Shown piece after piece: positions 21,284-30,574 of a DNA stretch of 33,823 nt (the stretch's first letter is position 1; each line of letters opens with the position of its first letter). Location: NCBI GenBank assembly GCA_016935635.1, contig JAFGQP010000165.1:1-33823 (forward strand). Direction: 5' to 3'. The notes beneath the pieces are model-generated. The model was not told where the DNA came from. It worked only from the letters and a program-made list of their open reading frames with translations, and did no database searches. Both the position numbers and the translations under genes were made by a program. Origin of the DNA: Sedimentisphaerales bacterium. GTDB lineage: Bacteria > Planctomycetota > Phycisphaerae > Sedimentisphaerales > Anaerohalosphaeraceae.

Positions 21284-24200
21284 TTAAGTCAGATTTTCCA
21301 CGCACCATTCCACGAGCCTGGTCTGGTTTTTATCCGGCAATTCCAAGGCCTGACGAAGCTGCTTAAGAGCTTCGGAGAGGAATGGATTTTTCAGGGTTTG
21401 AGCCAGTCTGACCAATGTTCGTGCCGCCGCACGCCGCACCGAAGCGACATCGCAGCCAATCGCGGCAATCAGTGAATGAATCGCCTGTTCAGTCGATAGA
21501 CCATATCGAAGCAGCACGTCTCCGGTTTCGCTGTCTTCGGTATAAGCAATTTCCTCAATGAGCCGCAATGCATCCAGATGGACCGGCAGTGAGGTATCCT
21601 GGACTTTGGCGAACATTTCGATATAGTCCCGCAGCGGTTTAATCCAGCGGTGGTCTCGCGTGAAGGCGTTAAATACCAGGTCATCGTAATCGAGCGGCTT
21701 TGGCTTGCCATTGGCATCCTTGTACAGTCTGCGTCGTCCATGATAATAGATTTCCACAGCGTCCAGCATGGCCTCCAGGAGTCCTTCGCCGCTGAAGCCG
21801 GTGAATTTAATGCCATTGGCCGGATATTCTTTATCGCCGAAGTCATTGTCAGCGACGGTATGCTGCAGGCCGTCCTGATGATGAGCGACAATCGGGGTGC
21901 CGCCGGCGTGGGCTTCCTGCTGACTGATGCCGCAGGGTTCGCCGACTTCACCGCCGGAGGGCATCACAAAATACTGGCATCCCACGTAGAGATTGCGGTA
22001 TAAGTCCGGGCTTAGATTGCCTTCGGGATAATAAGCGAATCGCCCGGCCATATCCGGACGGGATGCAATTCGCCGCAGATGAGCGTCGTAGCGTCGACCG
22101 TCGGGGCTGTCCTCGACACGGCCGCAGATGACAAACTGAATACGCGAATTGGACTGGAGGAACTGTTCCAGGACGGTATTGCCGTCCATTTTCCAGGTTT
22201 CATGACGGACGTAACGGTTTTTGCCGTCGGTATAGACTTTCCAATCGACCAGCAGCTCAAAGCCTTTCTGCTTGCTGATGCGGTGCAGCATGCCGAAGAT
22301 GACATGGTCCAGGCTTTCGCTGTCCGGCGTTAGACGAATATGAGAGTTGTTCTGCAGGTCGAGCTTGGCTGTTTTCTTGGCGGCGTAATATTTGTAAAAC
22401 AGGCGTTTTCGGGCCGAAGGCTGCCAGGTTTCGACGAGACTTTTTTTGGTGCCGAACCAGAACCGCTGGCGTGCGGCCATATTGAATCCGTTCCGCCGGG
22501 CAAAAAACAGCCCGAGGCGTTCTTTTTCGGCAAATTCCCAGACGTGGTTAAACAGCCAGGTCTCTTTGAGCATACGGACTTTCATGGCTCGGCTGACGGT
22601 GCCGATGAAGTGCGAACTTCGCAGCATCGTATGCATCAGGTCAATCTGATGGCCGTTGGGGCTGTAGCGATTAACCGCCAGGTCGTAATGGAATCGCGGG
22701 TCCAGTCCCAGCACTGAGCAGTAATAATTGCGTTTGACGGGATTGGCTTCATCCAGGGTGATGCCGTAGGATGGATGCGGATTGTGCATCATGCTGCCGA
22801 CTTTGGTCTGGGCGAAATGCGGGTCGTCGCGGTATTCTTTCCATGTGGTCATGAAGGCGGCGACCAGCCATGACGGCCATTCATTAGTCTGAATAATCGA
22901 GGGATAATAATTATAGGCCCGCAGCGCTTCCAGCGTGCCCTGTGCCAGGACGCGGGCACGGCGGATTTTGTCTTCGCCGGTGGCACCGCTGTAGGGGGCG
23001 TCCAGATAGGCGGCGTTTTCCAGGTACAGGACTTCGATGCGGGCGCGCTTGCCGTGTTTGCGGCGGAGCAGGTTGGCCCTCAGGATGTTGACGATTTCGA
23101 CTTTTCCCGGCGAGGTGGTCTGGGTGGCGTCGTTGAAATTCGGGAACTGGATCGGGAACTGGTGGCCTTCGAATTTGGGCGCAAAGTGGGACAATATCTG
23201 TTTGCGGTTTTTCTCGTACAGGGGGGTAACCAGTACAACGTGGAATCCCAGTTCGCTGAGCACGTCAGCGATGTCGGTGGTGTAGATGCCGACGCCGCCG
23301 GAGGCGCCGCTGAAGCGTGATTCGGGGGAAACCAGCACAATGGTGCCGATGGCGATGGATTGCAGGATATCGGCGGCAGCGCGGGTGAGGTCTTTATCGA
23401 ACCGGTCTTTTTCGTTGACGGTGATGCGCATCAGGCAGTCGATAACCGCCTGGCGGACAGTGGGATTGTCGGCGCTGATTTCCCGCAGCAGCAGGCCGAC
23501 CGAGGCGGCGCCGAAATCATTTTCTTTGATGGACCAGTGAATCAGCAGACCGAATAATTCGCTGAAACGGTCGAAATCGGCCCGTTCCGGCTCACAGCAT
23601 TCCGAGAAGACCCGGGCGACGTAGCAATGACGAATGCGGTCGGCGCGGCCGTATCGGAAGAACCGCCGGAAGGAATCGAAGAGGACCTGTTTTTCCTGGA
23701 TGGCCTGCTCTTTGGAGACGATTTCAAAAATGCTGCTGGATACCGGCTGGATGACGCCGCCAAATCCCAGTTCGAGCAGTTCGTGGCCGGACCAGAATTC
23801 CTTTTGTCCCCATCGCATCTTGCCTTCGACGTTGTTGTAGCGTTCCCGCATTTCGTAAAATTCGCCGAATTCGATGCCTTCAATCGGCTGGCCGGTGTCG
23901 GCGCTGCGAAGACGGAAATTATACGTGCGGGCCAGGGCCTGCTGGCCGTCGAGCATGGGGTTGGGAAAGTTGAAAACGCACAGCATTTTTTCTTTCTGGT
24001 AGCTGCGGACAAAGGCGGCGATACGTCCGTTGCCGGTGGCAATCGGGGCCAGCGTGCCTTTGGTCAGTGCCGGGTGTTCATCGGCGAATGCAAACAGGCC
24101 TCGCAGGTAGGTGCCGAAGCCGCGGAGATAGGGATAATGATTCAGGATATCCTGGCGGGCCAGGTTTTCGTCGTACCAGGGATGCGAGAAGCGGTTGTTG

Positions 24201-26818
24201 ACCCAGTGCTTCCAGCATTCGGTGTAGGCCATGTCGAATCGGCGTGGAAATGAACCGGCCTCCGGGCTGGGCAGACGGCTGATATGATACATAATCGGGC
24301 CGTAGCTGCTGAAGACCAGCAGGGCCGCTGCCGGCCAGATCATGTTCTGGTAATTGCTGGCCGGGGATTCTTCATCGTGGCTGTTGAACATCGACAGGGT
24401 CTGGCCGCCGTAGCGGTGCAGCAGGCGTTTGAGATATTCGAGGTTGTTGTTGAGTCCCAGCGGGCTGTGGACGGCCTGTCCGCTGCGGATATTTTCGAGA
24501 TTTTTGATGATGGCGTTGTAGGGAATTGTCGCCGATTTAATCATGCGAACTTCGTTGGCGTGCCATTGTTCGCTGTAGGCCAGCAGGGCGCCGGGAACAG
24601 CTTTCTGGACGCGATAGGCGATATACATCAGGGGGATGTTGGGCTCGTTGGTGCCGCGCAGGTCCACCGGTTCAAATCCCTTGACGGTGACTTCGCCCAG
24701 CAGTTTGGGCATCTGGGCCAGATCCGGCCGGACCGGGAATACCGTATCAAAACCGTGGCCGACATCGACGCGGAGACCAAAGCCCATACGAGTCAATTGG
24801 ATGCAGACATCGACCAGATATTCCACGTTATCGAGGTCTCGCATATTGACCATGAAGCTGTCCAGCCATTCGTCCCATTCGCCGTCCCAGCCAGCTCGGC
24901 GGGTCAGTTTGCCGTCTGGCCCCGCGATATAGACCGGCATGGCATACGGCCAGCTGTGCCATGCGCGTGAAAAATGGCTCAACACGCACAGCAGGATTTT
25001 CATGCCGAGCTGATCAGCCTTCTGTTTGAGTCGCAGCAGGGCTTCGATACCGCCTAGGTCCCGCCGGACGGTGCGGCCGTCCCAGATGGAAAAGACTGAC
25101 GGATCCGGGCCGGCTTCTCCCGCCCAGCCCAGCTCCAGGGCTCCCAGCGGATAGATGCGGGTGTAGCCTTCTTTTTTGATGGAGGCAAGCTGTTCGGCCA
25201 GGTCGTCGAAGGTGCCATAAACGAACGCGCCGGTTTCATCTCGCACGGGACGCATGTTGTCGTCCAGTTTGAGGTTGAAGGTGTCGGCATACAGGCTTAA
25301 GACGCGATGGCCTCGTTCGTCGGCGACGCGTTTGAGCAGGCCGTGGGAATTTTCGTCGAATTTCTCAAATTGCCAGGTCTTGCCGTCATCAAAGGATGTC
25401 TGGACGGAGTAGTGAATCCAGCCGTTTTTGCCGGGCAGGTGGGCCTCAAAGTATAGTTTTTCCCCGGTACAGGCCTGTTTGTCGAGAGCCATTGCCAGGG
25501 GTTTCTTGCGTCGGCCGTTGACCGACCATTGAATCCGGGCCTGGATATGCTTGAGGCTGATGCGAGCGGGTTTGCTGAAATGGATGCGCACCGTCGGCGA
25601 TTCCCCGCGGAAGAAGCTGCGGTTGATGCGGGCTGTGGGAAAAAACGGCGGACGCTCAGTCAGTAAATCTTCCAGAACCTTGCTGATGCGAAGGCAGACC
25701 GAGCGGCTGATGCCTTTGTTCGGATGATACCAGTAGTACAGGCCCGCATAGAGTAATCGCAGGGATTCCTGCGGATTGTGTTTAAGGCGAATGCGGCGAA
25801 TCAGTTCGTCGATGGCGGCGTTGACCGTATGCACGTGGTCGGAAATCAGCATGTGGGACAATTCATCCAGTGCGGGATCGGCGGCGCGAGCCTTGAGACG
25901 TTCGACCCAGGGCTTGATAAACGATCCATGGTCATGAAAAATCTCCGTCCGTATGCCGTTATGAACGATACTCAGGCGGGCGGCATCAATGCTCATGGCA
26001 TCGATAAAATACTCCGGTGCCAGCCGTACAGCCTGCATGACGTTGTTTTTAAGTTCATAAAGTACAATAACGGTTCCAGCATCAAAAAACAGATGTTTAA
26101 ATCCGGCGGCTGTTTTTTTTGCTGCCGTCAGATTCAATTTCTGATGCTCGGCATAAAGGGTCGCTTCATGGACCAGAATGGACCGCAATTGCGTACGGCG
26201 TTTGTCCGAGTCCACCTGCGAGATATTTAAAAAGTCTGTTGCGGAGGCGGTTTTTCCGAAATGTGTCCAAAATTCATGAAGGGATAAAATTGTGTCAAGC
26301 TGAATAAGAACGTTCTGCATGTGGGCGAATGCGGCGTCGTCTGCAAAGGCATCCAGCTGACGAATGGTTGCTTCCAGGACGACCTTGTGTGCCTTGTAGA
26401 ATCGCAAAGCCGCATGGTGGATATGGCTGATGTGCAGATCTGCGTGGCATTGATGGTATAAAACCATAGCCAGGCATCCAATTAGAAAAGATTCCCGCTG
26501 TGCCTGCTCTTTGGGGCCGAATTCTAACAGCCGGGTATTGAACAGGATTTCATGCGGCATCAGGGTGGGTACCAGAGGAACGGCAGGGCTGACGCGCAGA
26601 CGAATCTTTCGTGTGTTAAGATGGGTAAATGCCTGTGCGTTGTATTTTTGTACAGTTTGCCAGGTTAATTCAAGGCAGCGATGCAAAAACAGGGCCTTGT
26701 CTCTGCCCAGTCCGTTTAAAACCGTCAAATCGTTCTGAATTTCACATTGCCCCTGCGGGGTAAATGAAAAAACCGCAACCGTATCCAATCCTTTGACCTG
26801 CGACTTTTCGGCGTTCAT
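21284..26818 (-). CDS. Giant fusion: GH13-like alpha-amylase domain plus GT5-like glycogen synthase domain
   Basis: 1844 residues. (a) 1-395: helical region of unknown family. (b) About 400-500: beta-sandwich like that before GH13 maltosyltransferase cores. (c) About 505-1030: GH13-like barrel; nucleophile Asp685 (GLRVDVGH), likely acid/base Glu750 (AYSEQW), third acid Asp815 (FNSHDEE). (d) 1040-1155: HEAT-like helices. (e) About 1157-1700: GT5 starch/glycogen synthase domain with GGVGIYTTDIADVL (1174 on), R1513/K1518 in LHRISKQKG and EPCGISQQEA (Glu1627). (f) 1740-1844: helical repeats. The GT5 lysine of the KTGGLADV motif is replaced (SGASGGVG), so nucleotide-sugar use should be tested. It could build or remodel glycogen-like glucan in the cytoplasm; no signal peptide. 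It stands alone, convergent with the peptidase gene. Confidence 0.85.
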   Translation of the reverse strand: MNAEKSQVKGLDTVAVFSFTPQGQCEIQNDLTVLNGLGRDKALFLHRCLELTWQTVQKYNAQAFTHLNTRKIRLRVSPAVPLVPTLMPHEILFNTRLLEFGPKEQAQRESFLIGCLAMVLYHQCHADLHISHIHHAALRFYKAHKVVLEATIRQLDAFADDAAFAHMQNVLIQLDTILSLHEFWTHFGKTASATDFLNISQVDSDKRRTQLRSILVHEATLYAEHQKLNLTAAKKTAAGFKHLFFDAGTVIVLYELKNNVMQAVRLAPEYFIDAMSIDAARLSIVHNGIRTEIFHDHGSFIKPWVERLKARAADPALDELSHMLISDHVHTVNAAIDELIRRIRLKHNPQESLRLLYAGLYYWYHPNKGISRSVCLRISKVLEDLLTERPPFFPTARINRSFFRGESPTVRIHFSKPARISLKHIQARIQWSVNGRRKKPLAMALDKQACTGEKLYFEAHLPGKNGWIHYSVQTSFDDGKTWQFEKFDENSHGLLKRVADERGHRVLSLYADTFNLKLDDNMRPVRDETGAFVYGTFDDLAEQLASIKKEGYTRIYPLGALELGWAGEAGPDPSVFSIWDGRTVRRDLGGIEALLRLKQKADQLGMKILLCVLSHFSRAWHSWPYAMPVYIAGPDGKLTRRAGWDGEWDEWLDSFMVNMRDLDNVEYLVDVCIQLTRMGFGLRVDVGHGFDTVFPVRPDLAQMPKLLGEVTVKGFEPVDLRGTNEPNIPLMYIAYRVQKAVPGALLAYSEQWHANEVRMIKSATIPYNAIIKNLENIRSGQAVHSPLGLNNNLEYLKRLLHRYGGQTLSMFNSHDEESPASNYQNMIWPAAALLVFSSYGPIMYHISRLPSPEAGSFPRRFDMAYTECWKHWVNNRFSHPWYDENLARQDILNHYPYLRGFGTYLRGLFAFADEHPALTKGTLAPIATGNGRIAAFVRSYQKEKMLCVFNFPNPMLDGQQALARTYNFRLRSADTGQPIEGIEFGEFYEMRERYNNVEGKMRWGQKEFWSGHELLELGFGGVIQPVSSSIFEIVSKEQAIQEKQVLFDSFRRFFRYGRADRIRHCYVARVFSECCEPERADFDRFSELFGLLIHWSIKENDFGAASVGLLLREISADNPTVRQAVIDCLMRITVNEKDRFDKDLTRAAADILQSIAIGTIVLVSPESRFSGASGGVGIYTTDIADVLSELGFHVVLVTPLYEKNRKQILSHFAPKFEGHQFPIQFPNFNDATQTTSPGKVEIVNILRANLLRRKHGKRARIEVLYLENAAYLDAPYSGATGEDKIRRARVLAQGTLEALRAYNYYPSIIQTNEWPSWLVAAFMTTWKEYRDDPHFAQTKVGSMMHNPHPSYGITLDEANPVKRNYYCSVLGLDPRFHYDLAVNRYSPNGHQIDLMHTMLRSSHFIGTVSRAMKVRMLKETWLFNHVWEFAEKERLGLFFARRNGFNMAARQRFWFGTKKSLVETWQPSARKRLFYKYYAAKKTAKLDLQNNSHIRLTPDSESLDHVIFGMLHRISKQKGFELLVDWKVYTDGKNRYVRHETWKMDGNTVLEQFLQSNSRIQFVICGRVEDSPDGRRYDAHLRRIASRPDMAGRFAYYPEGNLSPDLYRNLYVGCQYFVMPSGGEVGEPCGISQQEAHAGGTPIVAHHQDGLQHTVADNDFGDKEYPANGIKFTGFSGEGLLEAMLDAVEIYYHGRRRLYKDANGKPKPLDYDDLVFNAFTRDHRWIKPLRDYIEMFAKVQDTSLPVHLDALRLIEEIAYTEDSETGDVLLRYGLSTEQAIHSLIAAIGCDVASVRRAAARTLVRLAQTLKNPFLSEALKQLRQALELPDKNQTRLVEWCVENLT

Positions 26819-26886
26819 GAATCATCCTCGTCAGGGCATCCCATTGACCCGCAGACACACAGGTCTTTTCGTTATTTCTATATAAT

Positions 26887-26915
26887 ATCATTGCACTTTG
26901 TCGTGATTTTGTCAA
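26887..26915 (-). promoter_or_regulatory. Candidate promoter of the GH13-GT5 gene
   Basis: Minus strand TTGACA (26915-26910), 17-bp spacer, AATGAT (26892-26887), about 70 bp before the start codon. A TATTAT box just beyond gives a better -10 but a 22-bp spacer. Confidence 0.4.
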
Positions 26916-26965
26916 GTGGAATGGTCATGAATCGAGGAAATAATTACAGCCGAGACAATGGGGAT

Positions 26966-27961
26966 TTATTCTGCTTTCAGCTGGCGGCTCATCAAATCAG
27001 CCAGGGCTTGATGCACGCTCTTGTTGTCGTGGATGATGGTGTACACGGCTTCGGTAATCGGCATTTCAACGTGATATTTTCCGGCCAGTCCGAGAACCGA
27101 TTCGCACGTTGCCGCACCTTCGACGACACTGTGTGTTGCGGCCAGGGCTTCGGTAGCCGAGGCCCCTTTGCCGATGCGTTCGCCAAAGGAACGGTTACGG
27201 CCTTTGGGCGAGACACAGGTGGTGACCAAATCGCCAAGGCCCGATAATCCTGCGAAAGTTTTTTCTTTAGCTCCCATGGCGATGCCGAGCCGTTCAATTT
27301 CGGCCAGTCCGCGGCTTAGCAGGGCGGCTTTGGCGTTGTCGCCGGCGCCGATGCCGTCGATAATCCCGGCGGCAATGGCAATGATATTTTTCATCGCCCC
27401 GGCCAGTTCCACACCAACAAGATCGTCGTTGGTATAAACACGAAACATCGAGGTATTAAAGGCATGCTGGATCTGTTTGGCCAATTCGAAATCTGCACAG
27501 GCTGCAGTCGCTGAAGCAGGCAGTTTACGAGCCAGTTCGTCGGCAATTGTCGGGCCGGAAAGTACCGCGAGTGGATGGCTTTCATTCAGAATTTGCCTTA
27601 AAATTTCCGTTGGGCGAAGCAGGGTCTTGTTTTCTATCCCCTTGGTCGTACTGACAATGGGAACTCCGGCCGGAAGATGCGGTTTGAGCCGGGCCCAGAT
27701 ACCCCGTGTATATTGACATGGGACCGCAGAAACAACCATTTCTGCCTCAGCCAATGCTTTTATATCGTCGGCCTCATACTGTAATTCTGTCGGCAATGGA
27801 TACCCCGGCAAAAAACGGACATTTTCGCGTTTTTCGGCAAACTGGGCAAGCTGCGCAGCATCAAAGCCCCACAGTGTCGTCCGGATGCCGTTTTCACATA
27901 ACAGCATCGCACATACACTGCCCATCGCTCCATCGCCAACAATTGTTACAGTCTTAAACAT
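26966..27961 (-). CDS. gpsA: Glycerol-3-phosphate dehydrogenase [NAD(P)+]
   Basis: Makes sn-glycerol 3-phosphate from dihydroxyacetone phosphate for phospholipid synthesis; cytoplasmic. 331 residues, normal length. Rossmann domain at the N-terminus (TIVGDGAMGSV; the usual GAG is GDG here), STTKGIENKTL near 104-114, catalytic Lys191 in GAMKNIIAIAAGI, and GLSGLGDLVTTC in the C-terminal domain followed by the SFGERIGKG motif. Start ATG at 27961. It lies 147 bp downstream of the GH13-GT5 start on the same strand and is divergent from the phosphatase gene. No accessory features. Confidence 0.96.
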   Translation of the reverse strand: MFKTVTIVGDGAMGSVCAMLLCENGIRTTLWGFDAAQLAQFAEKRENVRFLPGYPLPTELQYEADDIKALAEAEMVVSAVPCQYTRGIWARLKPHLPAGVPIVSTTKGIENKTLLRPTEILRQILNESHPLAVLSGPTIADELARKLPASATAACADFELAKQIQHAFNTSMFRVYTNDDLVGVELAGAMKNIIAIAAGIIDGIGAGDNAKAALLSRGLAEIERLGIAMGAKEKTFAGLSGLGDLVTTCVSPKGRNRSFGERIGKGASATEALAATHSVVEGAATCESVLGLAGKYHVEMPITEAVYTIIHDNKSVHQALADLMSRQLKAE

Positions 27962-28000
27962 GACCTGTATTTAACCACCAAATGGATAGAAAATCAAGGA

Positions 28001-28029
28001 TTTACATGGATATTCAAAACGTGTATAAT
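28001..28029 (+). promoter_or_regulatory. Consensus promoter of the phosphatase gene
   Basis: TTTACA (28001-28006), 17-bp spacer and a perfect TATAAT (28024-28029), about 52 bp before the GTG start at 28082. Confidence 0.7.
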
Positions 28030-28081
28030 CTTTCTTCAACGAGGTAATTATGTTGGGTGTAAATTAGAGAGGATACAGCGC

Positions 28082-28765
28082 GTGAGAAAAAAAGAAATCA
28101 AATCACCGTTTAAGCCGCGACAAATTGTGCTGGCCTGTGTGTTTATTGTTCTGGTGCTGGCGTTTTATGTCTACTGGCTGTTTTTCAAGCCCATTTCCCC
28201 CGATCCGGGCTTTGCATCATTGCGGGTTGCCAATGCCGCAGCCAACCCCAACGGGCCGGAGGTGCAAAAAATCCTGGCCACGAATCATGCCGTGCGGTTC
28301 GATTTGCCCGGCTGTTCTAATCTGCACAAAGTCAGCGACTCGCTGTATCGCGGTGCCCAGCCGACCAAAGAAGGCTTTGAGAATCTTAAAAAGCTGGGCA
28401 TCAAGACCGTGGTCAATCTGCGGGGGCACCACTCCGACGAGGAATTACTGGCCGGAACGGGACTGGATTATAAGCCGATTCCGATGGATACTTGGGATGT
28501 GACGCCGAACAATGTGATGGCGTTTTTACGCATTGCCGCCGATCCGAATGCCGCGCCGGTGTTTGTCCACTGTCAGCATGGCTCCGACCGGACCGGCACC
28601 ATGGTGGCGGCATATCGAACAATCATTCAGGAATGGAACCGGGATCGTGCTATCCGGGAAATGACGCACGGCGGATTCGGATTCCATCCCCTCTGGACGG
28701 AACTGCCCGCCATGCTGCGTAAGCTGGATATTGAGGCAATTAAAAAAGAAGTCAATGCCAATTAA
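28082..28765 (+). CDS. Membrane-anchored dual-specificity/tyrosine-phosphatase-like protein
   Basis: 227 residues starting at GTG, with AGAGGA 8 nt upstream. A short basic N-terminus is followed by one transmembrane helix (about 15-35), then a phosphatase domain: LYRGAQPTKEGFENLKKLGIKTVVNLR and the signature HCQHGSDRTG (His163, Cys164 nucleophile, Arg170). The likely general acid is the Asp in MDTWDV (about 136-140). The domain should face the periplasm or cytoplasm side depending on topology; positive residues at the N-terminus suggest N-in with the domain outside. Substrate unknown; phosphotyrosine, inositol phosphates or phosphorylated lipid/sugar are possible. Convergent with the antiporter gene 26 bp away. 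Confidence 0.88.
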   Translation: MRKKEIKSPFKPRQIVLACVFIVLVLAFYVYWLFFKPISPDPGFASLRVANAAANPNGPEVQKILATNHAVRFDLPGCSNLHKVSDSLYRGAQPTKEGFENLKKLGIKTVVNLRGHHSDEELLAGTGLDYKPIPMDTWDVTPNNVMAFLRIAADPNAAPVFVHCQHGSDRTGTMVAAYRTIIQEWNRDRAIREMTHGGFGFHPLWTELPAMLRKLDIEAIKKEVNAN

Positions 28766-28791
28766 GCAGCGGGTACGGGGGATTTCGGTTT

Positions 28792-30510
28792 TTATTTACG
28801 GATAATCACCTGGGGTGTGAGTGCGGTATGCAGGATGGCCCAGATTTCATCCGCATTGTCGCATTGCATAATATCCTGCCGGACTTGCGGATTGCTTATG
28901 ACGCGGGCAATCAAGCCCAGGATTTGCACCTGCACATCGTCATCCGAGGCCGGCGTCAGGATTAAAAAAATGAGTCGAGCCGGCTTGTCATCGGGTGAAT
29001 TCCATTCAATACCCCCCAAGGACCTGCCAAACACAACAATGGGACTTTTCAGAGAAGCAAGTCGGGCGTGAGGAATGGCAATCCCTTCTTCCATGGCCGT
29101 GCCCATCGTGTTTTCACGCTGAAGAACATGGTCATATACCTCTTCGGCTTCGAGAGAACCGTCAATTCCGGCACTCAACGCACAGAGTTCTCCAATGGCA
29201 TGTTCTTTATCCCTGGATTTGAGATGTGACAGAATTGCCCTGTGGGAGAAGTACTCAAGAATACTGATTTCCCGTCGTTTGCGGATGGAATAACTTAACC
29301 AGGGTCCGAGGGTGACAGAGGAAACGATGGCGCTGAATACAATGGCAACAAAGACCAGTTCAGTAATAAGGTTGTATTCCAGGGCAAGCATACCGATAAC
29401 GATTTCCATGGCCCCGCCGGGTGTGTGTGCGATGGAGATGGCCTGGCGGTTTGAGGTTGGCAGTCGGGTGAAACAGACACCAATCCAGGCACCGAGATAT
29501 CTGCCCAGTATGCCTACCACGCTCATCAGTAGAATAAGAAAAACATCAAAGCTCCTCAAAAAATCGACCTTAAGGCCAATGTTTACAAAAAACAGCGGCA
29601 CAAAGATGGCGTAAACCATCTGCGAAATAATCTGACGGACGTTTTCGGACAGGGCCCGGCTGCCGCCGGCCATCATGCCGGCAATAAAAAATCCAAACAG
29701 GGCATGAATGCCGATCTTTTGGGTAATCGCTCCGCACAAAAGCCCCAGCAGGCAGATGAATGTCAATGAAATACCGGGCTGCGGCAGTTTTTTTTCTTTT
29801 ATTTTAGCCAGAGCCGCATGGGTCAGTATTCTTCCGCCAGTCAGGCAAATGGCTGCAAATCCCACGGTGGCGCCGGCGATGGCGAAGATTGCCATGGGGC
29901 TCAGGCCCGTTTGTGTAAAATATCCCAATACGATAGTGAAAAGCAGCCACCCGATGAGGTCATTAATTGATAATGCAGAGATGATCAAGAATCCCAGGTC
30001 GGTTTTAGACAGCTTCAAATCGTGCAAAGCCCTTGCGGCAATCGGCAGGGCACTGATGGTCATTACGGTCGCCATGAAAATGGAAAATATCAGTCGCTGG
30101 TCTGGATTGGTCAGATAGTGTTCAGGCAGAAAGTAACAGGGAATAAAAGCAATAGCCATTGGAATGACGATGTCGGATAAGGCGATTGCCAATGCGTCTT
30201 TTTTTTGTCGCCAGGCGGATGAAAGGTCAATCTCAAGGCCGGTTTCCAGCAGGAGGAATAAAACGCCGATCCATGCCACGGTTTCCAGCATATTCTGCTG
30301 AACCGGATCTGCCGGGAAAATTGCCTGATGCCATCCCGGCAGGAATCTGCCCAGAATGGTTGGCCCCAGCAGAATGCCGACCAGGATTTCAGCGGTCAGG
30401 GGCGGCTGCTTCCATTTGCGAAATAATTCCCCCAGTCCCCGGGCCAGGCCCAGCAGCACGAACAACTGAACCAGAAAAATTAAAATGTTGTGTTCGCTGA
30501 GATTCTGCAT
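28792..30510 (-). CDS. CPA2-family cation/proton antiporter fused to a PTS EIIA-type domain
   Basis: 572 residues. Residues 1-410 hold about 12 membrane helices of a Kef/NapA-type sodium or potassium/proton antiporter (LTAEILVGILLGPTILG, LLETGLEIDL, ALSINDLIGWLLF). The transport site is Asn183-Asp184 rather than Asp-Asp, which in this superfamily goes with electroneutral exchange. Residues about 430-565 are a fructose/PtsN-type EIIA domain with phosphorylatable His481 in EEGIAIPHAR. This suggests that ion exchange is regulated by phosphotransfer or by binding metabolites. There is no TrkA-N domain as in KefB/C. Downstream of the MTA phosphorylase gene by 64 bp on the same strand, possibly one transcript. 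Confidence 0.92.
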   Translation of the reverse strand: MQNLSEHNILIFLVQLFVLLGLARGLGELFRKWKQPPLTAEILVGILLGPTILGRFLPGWHQAIFPADPVQQNMLETVAWIGVLFLLLETGLEIDLSSAWRQKKDALAIALSDIVIPMAIAFIPCYFLPEHYLTNPDQRLIFSIFMATVMTISALPIAARALHDLKLSKTDLGFLIISALSINDLIGWLLFTIVLGYFTQTGLSPMAIFAIAGATVGFAAICLTGGRILTHAALAKIKEKKLPQPGISLTFICLLGLLCGAITQKIGIHALFGFFIAGMMAGGSRALSENVRQIISQMVYAIFVPLFFVNIGLKVDFLRSFDVFLILLMSVVGILGRYLGAWIGVCFTRLPTSNRQAISIAHTPGGAMEIVIGMLALEYNLITELVFVAIVFSAIVSSVTLGPWLSYSIRKRREISILEYFSHRAILSHLKSRDKEHAIGELCALSAGIDGSLEAEEVYDHVLQRENTMGTAMEEGIAIPHARLASLKSPIVVFGRSLGGIEWNSPDDKPARLIFLILTPASDDDVQVQILGLIARVISNPQVRQDIMQCDNADEIWAILHTALTPQVIIRK

Positions 30511-30574
30511 TGTCCTGTATCTTATCCAACAGGATTCAAATTATCCAGCCTGTTTCTTGTCGGTCTGGAAAAAT

